NCBI RefSeq assembly: GCF_030519355.1
Contig: NZ_JAUMKC010000005.1
Location: 186,001 to 250,000 of the forward strand
Source: Mucilaginibacter sp. L3T2-6
Lineage (GTDB): Bacteria > Bacteroidota > Bacteroidia > Sphingobacteriales > Sphingobacteriaceae
DNA: 64,000 bases
Reading direction: 5' to 3'
Within the stretch, counting starts at the first letter, position 1. Each line of letters starts with the position of its first letter. Positions 8,110 through 16,248 of this stretch are shown in pieces. Below the pieces are notes generated by a model, which saw only the letters and a program-made list of their open reading frames with translations, did no database searches and was not told the origin of the DNA. The position numbers and the translations under genes were made by a program.

Positions 8110-8421
8110 ATGCTGCGCGGTCAAAAAGCCTTAATGGCCATCGTTTCTAATGATTTAAACATGGCATCCGAAAAGCACCTGAAAGGCTGCTTTACGGATG
8201 ACCGCGATGATGCGCTTGCCTGCCGCTTCTTTTACTGGGGCCACCTGGAAGGCAAACGCTACGATATTTGCCTCACACAGCTAAGCAAAGAATTTTTTAT
8301 CAGCGAAACGGTGATCGGCCAGCGCCTGATGCAGCGGCAGGATTTTTTAAAGCAGCTGCGCCTGAAAAATACCACCCGTAAGGAATTGCAAAGGAAATAC
8401 CCGTTTTTTAGCTGGAACTGA
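8110..8421 (+). CDS. Putative helix-turn-helix protein, 103 aa
   Basis: A basic protein whose middle (ICLTQLSKEFFISETVIGQRLMQR) reads like a helix-turn-helix: LTQLSKEF as first helix, ISETVIGQRL as recognition helix. It has its own promoter at 8061-8093 and lies between the early block and the oppositely oriented packaging block. That position is typical of a middle/late activator such as Mu Mor or C, but I cannot show homology to those. Transcriptional regulator is therefore an inference. Confidence 0.55.
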   Translation: MLRGQKALMAIVSNDLNMASEKHLKGCFTDDRDDALACRFFYWGHLEGKRYDICLTQLSKEFFISETVIGQRLMQRQDFLKQLRLKNTTRKELQRKYPFFSWN

Positions 8422-8429
8422 TATATTTG
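8422..8429 (+). promoter_or_regulatory. -7 promoter element for the zinc-ribbon gene
   Basis: TATATTTG matches TAnnTTTG exactly and lies just after the stop of the HTH gene, 3 bases before the ATG at 8433. No convincing -33 box was found at the usual distance, and the mRNA would be nearly leaderless. Confidence 0.35.
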
Positions 8430-8432
8430 GGG

Positions 8433-8636
8433 ATGACAGAAATTGTTTATACCTGTCCGGAATGCGGCGGCAAGCTGCTGGCAGAAGTATTGCAACCCGA
8501 AAATATCACCGTTAAAAAATGCGCAGGGTGTACGGCAATCTATGAGGTAAACGATGCTTCGCTTTTGCCTTTCGCCTTTTACCTTTCGCCTAACTGGCCA
8601 CCTCGTCAAATTCCGTCTCAAACGGCATCGCAATAA
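8433..8636 (+). CDS. Small zinc-ribbon protein with repeat-derived C-terminus
   Basis: Starting at the ATG at 8433, the protein has a zinc-ribbon: CPECGG near the N-terminus and CAGC about 20 residues later. The last 20 or so residues (after NDASLLPFAFYLSP) are encoded by the pyrimidine-rich repeat and by sequence antisense to the convergent gene, which the ORF overlaps by 47 bases. The original stop was probably lost when the repeat arrived. Function unknown. Confidence 0.5.
   Translation: MTEIVYTCPECGGKLLAEVLQPENITVKKCAGCTAIYEVNDASLLPFAFYLSPNWPPRQIPSQTASQ
8560..8590. repeat. Pyrimidine-rich dispersed repeat, copy 2
   Basis: Second copy of the 19-base core at 8569-8587, here inside the 3' part of the zinc-ribbon ORF and at the end of the convergent packaging operon. 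Confidence 0.6.
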
Positions 8637-9021
8637 CGGTCAGCTTATCGTTACGCCTTTCCTGTGTTTGGCTTACCCGGCTTAGCTGCTCTACTTCGTC
8701 ATCCCAGTATGATTGCAGCTTGCTGTAAACCGATTCAACCGTATCTAAGCAGCTTAACGCAATATCAGCAGCATGGTCGCTGAAGTTGGACGATGTTCTG
8801 TCCATCGTTGTATTAAAGGCAATCCTGATGGTAATTACGGCCTTTACGCGCTGATCACCGTCCTGCGTGTCGCTGCATTTAACGTAAGCTATGGTGAACA
8901 GTGCGCAGGGGTATTGCACTGGCGGCATCTCCTGTTCCAGCTGCCCTAAATCCCAGGATACGTATTTGAGGTCGGCTACCTGCATCAGCAAGCCCCTTAT
9001 TTTTAAAAATAGCTTTTTCAT
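8590..9021 (-). CDS. Putative tail completion/terminator-type phage protein
   Basis: 143 residues, last gene of the minus-strand packaging block, overlapping the virion morphogenesis gene by 4 bases. The layout (short helix, strand-rich middle with FTIAYVKCSDTQDGDQRVKAVI, C-terminal strands) and position directly after a gpG/Phage_tail_S gene suggest a head-tail connector or tail terminator protein. I cannot assign a named family by reading, so the role is inferred from order. Confidence 0.5.
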   Translation of the reverse strand: MKKLFLKIRGLLMQVADLKYVSWDLGQLEQEMPPVQYPCALFTIAYVKCSDTQDGDQRVKAVITIRIAFNTTMDRTSSNFSDHAADIALSCLDTVESVYSKLQSYWDDEVEQLSRVSQTQERRNDKLTVIAMPFETEFDEVAS

Positions 9022-9551
9022 TTTTTAAACAGTGGTTTAATGCGTTGTATAAATCGTTTGCGTAACTCATAGCTGTAGCCCATAAACTGGCGGCGCGGCA
9101 TGGTGTAATCCATTTTGCGGGTGTGTTCGCGCACCTCCACCGTGCCGCTTTTGCTGCGTTTGCCGCGCTTGCTTACCTTGTATTTATTGCGGGTGTAAGC
9201 GCCCACACGCGCAATGGTGTTCACCGTTAGCCCCTCGTTATGGATGCGGGCGTACGGAACCTTACTGCTGCCTGCGCTCACGATCACTTTACCGGCTTCC
9301 GGCTCGTTGTAGCGTATGCTGGCGAACAGCAGGCCGTTTAAGTAAAGTATTTTATCCTTATTTCGCTTCTTTGCTGCCAGGTAGCTTTTGCTCAAAGGTT
9401 GCCACGGCACACCGTCATAGCTGCCGGAAAGGATGTTTTCTTTAAACAGCTCTACCGCAGTTTCGCCGATGATGGGCGGCACTTTGGTTTGTATCTCCAC
9501 CGGCAGCGCTGCAAAAAAACGGTGTATCTTATCTTTGTTGCTTAATGGCAT
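9018..9551 (-). CDS. Phage virion morphogenesis protein (Mu gpG / Phage_tail_S-like)
   Basis: 177 residues from the ATG at 9551. A frame open further upstream would add 40 residues encoded mostly by a dispersed repeat, so the shorter start is preferred. Family features: a helical N-terminus, the segment DGVPWQPLSKSYLAAKK, LYLNGLLFASIRY, a Y-A-R-I-H-N-E-G motif, and MPRRQFMGYS near the end, typical of the Phage_tail_S family. In Mu-like phages the product works in tail or head-tail completion. The 38-bp repeat ends 1 base upstream of the ATG. Confidence 0.75.
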   Translation of the reverse strand: MPLSNKDKIHRFFAALPVEIQTKVPPIIGETAVELFKENILSGSYDGVPWQPLSKSYLAAKKRNKDKILYLNGLLFASIRYNEPEAGKVIVSAGSSKVPYARIHNEGLTVNTIARVGAYTRNKYKVSKRGKRSKSGTVEVREHTRKMDYTMPRRQFMGYSYELRKRFIQRIKPLFKK

Positions 9552-9552
9552 C

Positions 9553-9590
9553 TTAGCCCCCTCTAAATCTCCCCCAGTAGGGGAGACTTT
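9553..9590. repeat. 38-bp dispersed repeat, copy 1 (upstream of gpG-like gene)
   Basis: Begins TTAGCCCCCTCTAAATC and ends GGGGAGACTTT with a CCCC..GGGG hairpin core. It is the same length as copies at 10966, 11158 and 50142. On the minus strand it reads KVSPTGGDLEGA in the frame of the following gene. Confidence 0.85.
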
Positions 9591-9722
9591 TAAAAAAAAT
9601 GTTTTATCTTTGTTATGTTTTAAAAGGTGGCGGCACTGTGAGCGCCTTCGGGATGATGGGGACAGGGCCACTTTTAAAATGCTTTTAAAATCCCAATAAA
9701 GCCGTGTCTTATGGTCGCGGCT

Positions 9723-12500
9723 TTATTTATTTCCCCCGTACACCAACAATCCCCGGCGCATCTGCCCGATACTGAACCTGTTCTCCGACAACGGGAACCA
9801 GGTATTTACCTGCGTTACATTATTCTTATCCACTTCGGCAATAACTACTATCGTCTCGTCGGTAAAATACTTGATGTACAGCAGCTGGTTCAGCGTGGAA
9901 GGATTGTACCTGTCGCCGCTCACCCAAACTTCATCCGGCTTTTGCAGGGCTTGCATCATGGCTTCCAGGTACGCCTCGCGGTACTGCTTTTTGCCGGTGG
10001 TGTGAAAGTCGAACACCTTTTTAGCCAGCTGCAAAGGCCGGTCGTTATAATCCTTCACGGTCGCCACGCCGTCTTTCACCTGTGCGTCGTAAAAGTCTGC
10101 TGCGGTGCCTTCGTATTTCGGCATGGCTTCGGTAGCGGCCTTTTTTGCCTGGCTGTAGCCGGGCAGGTCAAAGTCGGCGCTGCCCAGTTTGTTGAGCATC
10201 TTACTGGCTTTGCCCTCAAATTTGCGCAGGTACTGCTGGTTTGCGGTAAACACTTCGCCGGTGTCGGCGCGGTTAACGCCCCATCCCTGTGCGCTGTCGG
10301 TTTTGAACTCGGCGGTATCGAAATACGCATCGGCCTTTTCCTGCATTGCCTTCAGGTCGATGTCTTTCACCTCGTCCTTAGTGCGGGCCACCACGTAGCA
10401 CCGGCAGTTCCAGCCGTTTGGCGGGTACAGCTTTTTCCAGCGCGGGTCGTTTGCCGGTAGTATCAGTCCGTTGAGCGCAGCATGTGCAGGCCGTACGCGG
10501 TCGTCGCCAACGGTTTTGTATTCCCAGTACGGGAATAGCTGCACGTTTTTCATGAGCCTGGTATAGGTGGCTGACGCTTCGCCGGTAAAGTAGGCGGTAT
10601 TGTACTGCGTTTGCAGCTGCGCGCGGTTATACACCTTTGTTACCTCGCTGGCCTTTTTGTAGAACTCATCAAAGCTTTTGCTTTCGCGGTAAAGCTTATT
10701 CAATACCTGCGCCTCTTCCAGTGTTTTGGCACCGGCAAACCTGAACAGGTTCATTTCAAAGGCCGTCAGCAGCGCCGGGTCGTCCACCCCATAAGTAAAG
10801 CCCAAATCGGCCAGCTGCACCATTGGTTTACCTGTCCATCCGCCATGCAGGCCATCCAGCAGCACCTGCGCCGTAAATGCGAATACCGAAGCGTAGAAAT
10901 TGCTTTTGCCGCTGGCATCCCATACCGCGCGGATAAACGCATCGTTAGCCTTGTCCAAATCGGTTTTAGCCCCCTCTAAATCTCCCCCGGTTGGGGAGAC
11001 TTTTTCTGTTAGCTGTATAAATCGTGCATCCACAGCCGGGTTGCTACCACAGCATGCCGTCATCGTCGCCCCGGTCGCCTTCAGCGCCGGGGCTTTGTGA
11101 AAAAAACTTACAAAATCATCCACAAGTTTTGCCAGCTTGCCTTTGGGCTTTTTACCGTTAGCCCCCTCTAAATTTCCACCGGTTGGCGTGACTTTGTTGT
11201 TTTTGTCCGGTTTAGCACCGGGGGTAGGTGCGTTTTCTGCGGGGTTATTTGGCTGCCCCTGCGCCTGATTTTGTGCCTTTACAGCCAATAGAGCGGCTTT
11301 TTGGGCCTCGTAGTCGTCCGGTTTTTCAGCGCCATATTTTTTATAGAAGAAATCGTCGTCGATCGGGATGTCCAGATCGCTTACCATCGACTTATGCACC
11401 TGGTACGATTCTGTTTTAGATAGCTGATCTTCGTTAGCCTGTACGCTGAATAAACCGCCTTTGGTGTCGATGCCGTTCGCTTCCAGTATGCGGATAAACC
11501 GGCTATTCAAAATCTTCCGCACTTTGGTTATGAGCGATGCTTTGCGCTCGTCCTCTACCTCTTTATGCGTTTTGCTTTGGGCGTAGCCGCTCGTCGCGCT
11601 GCTGTCGGTCGATTCGGTGGCGTGCAGTATGGCTTTGCTGATCTCAGCGTTAAGGGCGTCCTTCAGCTTTTCCTGCATTGCGCCATCGGCATTGGCCCGG
11701 CTTTCCAGCAGTTCAATTTTACTGCCTGATGGATGCGTCACGCTGCTGCCAGGCCCCATGTTCTTTAGCTTGTTCTCGAATTGTGCCCGCTGCCCTTCGT
11801 CGAATCCGTCCCATTCCGCCGATACGATAGGCTGACCGAAGGTTTGCACGAACGCGGCCCAATCGCTAAAGTCGCCGTCCTTTAAAATGGCGTACTGCGC
11901 CACTGAAAGCAAACGGCCTAAGTCGGTAGGGTTTCCGGCTTCCAATACAAAGTATGGGTAAATCCCTTCGCGGATGTTGATGCCGGTATCTCCGTACAGT
12001 TCTGTGGTGATGATCCCCGTATTTGGGCGCATGTAGCGGCGGTCGCATTGAAACACGCTCATCGCCTTGTTGCCGCGAAAATCGGTAAAGAAATCGCATT
12101 CAACCATGCTGTAACCCCAATCCTCGGATTTGGCTATCTCGGTAAGCAGGTCGTCAAATCCGAGGCTGTCGATAATGTTTTTTACCGCGTCCACCTCGTT
12201 GCCGTCCTTATCCAGGAATACCCAGTTAGCATTTGTAACGGCATCGTACAGCTTGCCGGTAACAGCTATCACGTGACCGTCGAGCATCACATCTGCATAG
12301 AGGTCGTACAGCAGCACGCGGCGCGGTATCATGCTTTCGGCGGCACGATGGGCGGCACGCCATTTCTTTATGTCCTGGCTTTGCCGGTTAACAGGCCGGA
12401 CGTTAATATTTTGCAGTATGATGGGCTGCTGCGTTCCGTCTGCGGTTTTAGCCGCCAACGCCTGTCCAAAGCCGCCCACAGTAATTTTTTCAGTAGTCAT
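9723..12500 (-). CDS. Portal (DUF935) - MuF head morphogenesis fusion protein
   Basis: 925 residues from the ATG at 12500 (an upstream in-frame start would overlap the previous gene). Residues 1 to about 425 resemble DUF935 portal proteins (Mu gp29): IPRRVLLYDLYADVMLDGH and LGRLLSVAQYAILKDGDFSDW. Residues from about 515 on resemble phage head morphogenesis proteins (Mu gp30/SPP1 gp7): HAALNGLILPANDPRW and the cysteine motif PPNGWNCRCYV. These are normally two genes. The linker holds two in-frame copies of the 38-bp repeat (residues about 435-447 and 499-511). The portal forms the DNA entry ring; the MuF part is a minor head protein. A TATACCCCTATTGAT motif lies just upstream. Confidence 0.85.
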   Translation of the reverse strand: MTTEKITVGGFGQALAAKTADGTQQPIILQNINVRPVNRQSQDIKKWRAAHRAAESMIPRRVLLYDLYADVMLDGHVIAVTGKLYDAVTNANWVFLDKDGNEVDAVKNIIDSLGFDDLLTEIAKSEDWGYSMVECDFFTDFRGNKAMSVFQCDRRYMRPNTGIITTELYGDTGINIREGIYPYFVLEAGNPTDLGRLLSVAQYAILKDGDFSDWAAFVQTFGQPIVSAEWDGFDEGQRAQFENKLKNMGPGSSVTHPSGSKIELLESRANADGAMQEKLKDALNAEISKAILHATESTDSSATSGYAQSKTHKEVEDERKASLITKVRKILNSRFIRILEANGIDTKGGLFSVQANEDQLSKTESYQVHKSMVSDLDIPIDDDFFYKKYGAEKPDDYEAQKAALLAVKAQNQAQGQPNNPAENAPTPGAKPDKNNKVTPTGGNLEGANGKKPKGKLAKLVDDFVSFFHKAPALKATGATMTACCGSNPAVDARFIQLTEKVSPTGGDLEGAKTDLDKANDAFIRAVWDASGKSNFYASVFAFTAQVLLDGLHGGWTGKPMVQLADLGFTYGVDDPALLTAFEMNLFRFAGAKTLEEAQVLNKLYRESKSFDEFYKKASEVTKVYNRAQLQTQYNTAYFTGEASATYTRLMKNVQLFPYWEYKTVGDDRVRPAHAALNGLILPANDPRWKKLYPPNGWNCRCYVVARTKDEVKDIDLKAMQEKADAYFDTAEFKTDSAQGWGVNRADTGEVFTANQQYLRKFEGKASKMLNKLGSADFDLPGYSQAKKAATEAMPKYEGTAADFYDAQVKDGVATVKDYNDRPLQLAKKVFDFHTTGKKQYREAYLEAMMQALQKPDEVWVSGDRYNPSTLNQLLYIKYFTDETIVVIAEVDKNNVTQVNTWFPLSENRFSIGQMRRGLLVYGGNK
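10966..11003. repeat. 38-bp dispersed repeat, copy 2 (in frame in portal-MuF linker)
   Basis: Same 38-bp unit as at 9553, close to the consensus TTAGCCCCCTCTAAATC .. GGGGAGACTTT. On the coding strand it is translated KVSPTGGDLEGA without interrupting the frame. Confidence 0.9.
11158..11195. repeat. 38-bp dispersed repeat, diverged copy 3 (in frame)
   Basis: Same length and orientation as copy 2 but with several substitutions; translated KVTPTGGNLEGA. The core hairpin is weakened, which fits selection on the peptide or simple drift rather than on the palindrome. Confidence 0.85.
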
Positions 12501-12515
12501 ATCAATAGGGGTATA
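12501..12515 (-). promoter_or_regulatory. ACCCCTAT leader motif upstream of portal-MuF gene
   Basis: On the minus strand TATACCCCTATTGAT directly precedes the ATG. Close relatives precede the capsid (16221), tail tube (19498) and fibre (27609) genes. Confidence 0.45.
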
Positions 12516-12520
12516 TGTAA

Positions 12521-12943
12521 TTAACGATAGGTATCGCGCTTGCACTGGCTGCTGATCTCGATGGTGCCTGCCGGGTAATCCGTGTCGGTGACGGCACGCA
12601 GTTTCCAGCCGAGCGGCACATCAGTAGAGCCTTTTATAGCGGTGAGCGACTTAATAGCCTGCTGGTAACGTGACAGCGAATCCTCGTAATCGATGCCCGG
12701 ATTTGAGAGGCCGATAAAATGCCAAATCGCAATATCTTTCAGCCATATCAATAAAATGGGGTCGCGGTCGTCGCCGGTTTTGCCGAACAGATCATCTAAG
12801 TCGAACTTTACCAAAAGCTTTTCCACTTCTGATATTGCGCCGCTGATGGCTGTCGGGAGCAGCGTGTCGTCGCCGTTGCTGATCGCGTCTATCTTTTCCT
12901 GGTAAACGCGGGTGTTAAAATCTTCGGAGGTTAAAAATGCCAT
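12521..12943 (-). CDS. Mu gp36-like protein (DUF1320-type)
   Basis: 140 residues starting AFLTSEDFNTRVYQEKI, with the helical LPTAISGAISEVEKLL segment and a central ILLIWLKDIAIWHF helix. This is the pattern of the gp36/DUF1320 family found between terminase and head genes of Mu-like phages, thought to be a head-tail connector component. Its ATG overlaps the terminase stop by 1 base (TAATG). Confidence 0.65.
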   Translation of the reverse strand: MAFLTSEDFNTRVYQEKIDAISNGDDTLLPTAISGAISEVEKLLVKFDLDDLFGKTGDDRDPILLIWLKDIAIWHFIGLSNPGIDYEDSLSRYQQAIKSLTAIKGSTDVPLGWKLRAVTDTDYPAGTIEISSQCKRDTYR

Positions 12944-14484
12944 TATCTTCGTGTGCTACGGGTTTCGGGTTTACTTACTGTGGTATTGGTTGCGTCGGCC
13001 TGCGTGCCGTGCTGAATGATGTACACGCCCCCTTCAAGGCAGTCCGGGCCGTCCATTGTTTCGGCATCAGGTGCCACGCCGAGCATTTGCGCCGCCATCT
13101 TTTCCATGTGCGGGTTACTTTTCAGGCTTTCATCGAAAACCAAATTTCCCATGCGGTCGATAGGCTCTAACGTACCCTCGACGCGGAAGTACTTTTCCGG
13201 CTTTTTGCGGGTGTCGGGCATGATCGGCGGCAGCGTTTCGCGCCCACGCTCTTTGGCTGTTTGCTTGATAAGCGGGATAAACACCTGCTCGTAAAATGGG
13301 GCCTGCAAAGTGTTATTCTCGATGTAGATTTTCTTTGGCTGACCGCAGTTAGCCATCATATAATTATCAGCCTCGAACAGCCAGCCTATAAACGTGGAGT
13401 TGTTTACCTGGTCGAGCCAAACGCGGTAAACGTAATAGGTAAAATCTTTGATGCCGATAACGAGAACGCTTTTAAAGCTGGTGCCTTTTTTCTTTTTATC
13501 GCTGTTGGATGTGGCGGGGTCGGCGTATGCTAACACTATACGGCATGTTCTCGGATGCGGCGCTTTTCCGTAGGTGATCTGCGTAAACACATCGCCTGCA
13601 TCGTGCGGGTTGTTAAAGTATTCTTTTTGCCCCGATTCATAGCTGATAATGGAAAGGATGTAATCGATGTCTGCTTCACTGTTCTTTTCGGGCCAGGTGC
13701 TTTTACCGTTCTCATCCCGGATATTAACAATGTCCACATGCTTAGCCAGCGGCACCATTAGCGACACCGTGCATACCTTAGCTATCTTATTACCGCAAAC
13801 GATAATGCGGTAGTCGCCCGACACTGATACGGTAGGAATAAGCGATTCCTGAATCCATTTAAACTTATCGCGTACACGCTTTTCATTGCGGCACTCTTCG
13901 TCCGTATCGATGTCGTCTATCAGGATGCAGTCGACACGGTAATTTTCGTTCCTGGTACCACGCGGCGACTGACCGGCACCCAGCGCCCTGAAGCTTACGC
14001 CGTCGCGGGTTACGAACTCGCTGTCTGTCCAGCTGCCCGGTTTTTCCTGTATGCCGTAATAGTACTGTATGCGCTGGTTGTTTTGCAGGTTAAGGCGGTA
14101 AGGGGTGAGCAGGCGCACGGCGTTATCAAAGGAGTTGGACACCAGCAGGATGTTTTTTAATTCCTTTGGTACCAAAGCCAGGTACATTACCACCATCATG
14201 GTGATGGTTGATTTTGCCAGTTCACGCGCCCACATCAGCACCTCGAACCAGCGCTTGTTTTTGATGAGCCGGTTAATGGCCCGGCGATGGAAACGCGCCA
14301 GCCTGCATTTAGCATAGTTCGGGAACATTTCAGCCATCCACTTTTCGGGGTCGGCTTCCAGGTCTTTCAGGGCCTTTTGCTTGTCTTCCTCGGTATCATG
14401 GCGCACTACAACGGTATCGCGCATCAGTTCCTGTACGTATTTGTCCCAGTCGACGACCGCCTTTTTGTCTAACGCTGCGCTCAT
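12943..14484 (-). CDS. Phage terminase large subunit (Mu gp28-like)
   Basis: 513 residues. A deviant Walker A (WARELAKST, residues 85-93) and a Walker B (CILIDD, 186-191) followed by acidic residues form the packaging ATPase. The segment LAYADPATSNSDKKK near residue 322 has the first aspartate of the RNase H-like nuclease, and a later aspartate-rich segment (DGPDCLEGG) may complete it. The enzyme drives DNA into the prohead and cuts the host-flanked concatemer-like substrate, as known for Mu. It overlaps the small subunit gene by 4 bases. Confidence 0.85.
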   Translation of the reverse strand: MSAALDKKAVVDWDKYVQELMRDTVVVRHDTEEDKQKALKDLEADPEKWMAEMFPNYAKCRLARFHRRAINRLIKNKRWFEVLMWARELAKSTITMMVVMYLALVPKELKNILLVSNSFDNAVRLLTPYRLNLQNNQRIQYYYGIQEKPGSWTDSEFVTRDGVSFRALGAGQSPRGTRNENYRVDCILIDDIDTDEECRNEKRVRDKFKWIQESLIPTVSVSGDYRIIVCGNKIAKVCTVSLMVPLAKHVDIVNIRDENGKSTWPEKNSEADIDYILSIISYESGQKEYFNNPHDAGDVFTQITYGKAPHPRTCRIVLAYADPATSNSDKKKKGTSFKSVLVIGIKDFTYYVYRVWLDQVNNSTFIGWLFEADNYMMANCGQPKKIYIENNTLQAPFYEQVFIPLIKQTAKERGRETLPPIMPDTRKKPEKYFRVEGTLEPIDRMGNLVFDESLKSNPHMEKMAAQMLGVAPDAETMDGPDCLEGGVYIIQHGTQADATNTTVSKPETRSTRR

Positions 14485-14939
14485 CTTAAAAGGCTTTTAA
14501 TTAATGCGTCACAATATTTGGAAAGCAGCTGCGCATCTTGCAGGTTAACCTTACGGATAAAATCTAAAAGGATTTTAAGGGCTGCAATAATTTCGGGCAG
14601 CGCAGCTTTGGTTTCCAGTTCCTTAATGTCCTTTACCAGCTTCCGGCGCACATCGCCGAGTTTGGCATCAGCAAACCTGAAACCCGCAGGAAGACTTTTA
14701 ATGTACGCGTTGATCTCGTTCAACTCGTCGAGCATCATACCCATTTGTTCCTCACGGGTAAGGAGGAAGTTTTTTTGCAGCTTATCCCATCCGCCATCAA
14801 CCACCCATTTGCCGATTGTCTTTTCTGACACACCTGTTTTTTCGGCGATTTCCTTTTGTGTAAGGCGCTCCCTGGTGTACAATACCTGCGCATTGTAACG
14901 GTCTCTTTCCAGTTGTGCCTTTGTTTTTCTTTCAGCCAT
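14481..14939 (-). CDS. Terminase small subunit-like HTH protein (Mu gp27-like)
   Basis: 152 residues from the ATG at 14939. The N-terminal third has a helix-turn-helix (LTQKEIAEKTGVSEKTIGKW) followed by a tryptophan-containing helix and a long helical C-terminus, the usual form of small terminases that recognise DNA and load the large subunit. It is the first gene of the minus-strand packaging operon, transcribed away from the protease gene. Confidence 0.75.
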   Translation of the reverse strand: MAERKTKAQLERDRYNAQVLYTRERLTQKEIAEKTGVSEKTIGKWVVDGGWDKLQKNFLLTREEQMGMMLDELNEINAYIKSLPAGFRFADAKLGDVRRKLVKDIKELETKAALPEIIAALKILLDFIRKVNLQDAQLLSKYCDALIKSLLR

Positions 14940-15132
14940 ATTCAGCGGTTTTCTATCCAAAAGTGCATCCTTTAAAAGCCCTAAAAAAAAGCGATTTCCG
15001 GATGATTGCAGTAACTGTAATCTTTTAATACGGGCTGTGTAATCACGCCAAAAGCCGGTTTTTTTTGGCGGAAATAGCGCCTTTACTTTGAGGCCACAAA
15101 CAACACCAACGCATTAAAAAACACGGTAGCCC
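14940..15132. promoter_or_regulatory. Divergent control region between packaging and structural operons
   Basis: 193 bases between two divergent late operons. A perfect 8-bp inverted repeat CGCCAAAA / TTTTGGCG lies at 15046-15070, and a TTTACTTTG sequence just after it resembles a -7 element but is one base short. Both late operons are probably switched on from here; the inverted repeat is a candidate activator site. Confidence 0.5.
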
Positions 15133-16185
15133 ATGCTCAAAACAACAAAGCGATATGTGATTAATTCCAACGCGGTAAATAACTACGGCTACCGTGTTTT
15201 AAGCGAAGGCATAGACCAAAGCCAGTACAACAATAACCGCGTTATGCTGTGGCTGCACTACCGCCCCACCGGCGCACGTAAGGACGAGGTTTTAGCCCTG
15301 GGTTACATCGATGACATACAGATCGATAAGGACGGGGTAATGTCAGGACAGCCGTACTTTGATGACGGCGATACCTTTGCCAAAAGCGTGTACGACAAAT
15401 ACGAGAAGGGCATTTACAATATGTTCAGCCTTTGCGCACTGCCGATGGAAGTAAGCATGGAGCCGGAAGATATGCTGCAAGGCCAAACCGGCCCTACGAT
15501 CACCAAATCACTGTTAAAGGAGATCAGCGCCGTTGACATCGGTGGCAATCCTGACGCGTACGGCATAGAACTGTGCGACGAAGCTGGAAAGCTGATTAAG
15601 CTGGCCGATGGCAAATTCCCCTTTGAAATACCGACAAAACCAAAAAACGCAGATATGAAAATAACAAGCATTGCAATAGCGCCGCTATTGCCCCTTATCA
15701 AGCTTAGCGACGACCCTACCGAAAAGGAAGTGCAGCAAAAGCTTATCGAACTTATCCAGCTGGCAGACACCAATAACAAGGAACTGATTAAGCTAAAGGA
15801 TGAAAAGAAAATTTCTGACGACAAGGTGATCGAGTTGACAGCCGAGTTAAGCAAGGTTAGCGAAATAAAGCTGAAAGGATTGCACGATAGCGCGGTAACA
15901 GTTGACCGTAAGCTGACCGAAGAGCAGTGGAAAGCGGTGGTTAAGCTGTCCGACGGAAACGTAGAGAAGATTGAAGCCTACCTGGCTGCTATTCCTGCAA
16001 ACCCCACTATCCGCGAACTGCACGGAAAAAACACTTTGCAGTTATCAGATGAGGTAGCCGGTTTGATGAAGCTGTCCTACCAGGAACTCGACCAGCAAAA
16101 TAAGCTGGTGAAACTGAAAGACCTTGACATCAACGCCTTTAAAGCCAAGTACAAGGAACGTTTCGGAAAAGACTTTAAAGACTAA
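15133..16185 (+). CDS. Prohead protease/scaffold protein
   Basis: 350 residues. The first 165 resemble HK97/Mu-type prohead proteases: strands with RYVINSNAVNNYGYRV, VMLWLHYRPTG, and the GIYNMFSLCALP segment, which holds a serine as candidate nucleophile. Residues 200-245 are predicted coiled coil and the C-terminal part is helical and charged, like the scaffold region of Mu protein I. The product would shape the prohead, cleave capsid N-termini and degrade itself. It is immediately upstream of the capsid gene. Confidence 0.75.
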   Translation: MLKTTKRYVINSNAVNNYGYRVLSEGIDQSQYNNNRVMLWLHYRPTGARKDEVLALGYIDDIQIDKDGVMSGQPYFDDGDTFAKSVYDKYEKGIYNMFSLCALPMEVSMEPEDMLQGQTGPTITKSLLKEISAVDIGGNPDAYGIELCDEAGKLIKLADGKFPFEIPTKPKNADMKITSIAIAPLLPLIKLSDDPTEKEVQQKLIELIQLADTNNKELIKLKDEKKISDDKVIELTAELSKVSEIKLKGLHDSAVTVDRKLTEEQWKAVVKLSDGNVEKIEAYLAAIPANPTIRELHGKNTLQLSDEVAGLMKLSYQELDQQNKLVKLKDLDINAFKAKYKERFGKDFKD

Positions 16186-16220
16186 TCCTGACGGATTTAA
16201 AACCTCATGTAAAAGTTTAT

Positions 16221-16234
16221 AACCCCTATTAAAA
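16221..16234 (+). promoter_or_regulatory. AACCCCTATTAAAA leader motif upstream of capsid gene
   Basis: Identical 14-base string is found upstream of the tail tube gene at 19498-19511. Here it ends 14 bases before the ATG. Confidence 0.5.
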
Positions 16235-16248
16235 TAACAAAAAACGAG

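Noticed and set aside
9552-9671. N-terminal 40-residue extension of the virion morphogenesis protein
   Set aside because: The extension is encoded by the dispersed repeat and an arginine-rich stretch; the ATG at 9551 gives the usual family start.
9711-10460. 249-aa plus-strand ORF opposite the portal-MuF gene
   Set aside because: It is antisense to a clear portal/head gene; histidine- and valine-rich sequence typical of the complement of coding DNA.
12048-12524. 158-aa plus-strand ORF opposite the portal gene
   Set aside because: Shadow of the minus-strand DUF935 coding region; no family features.
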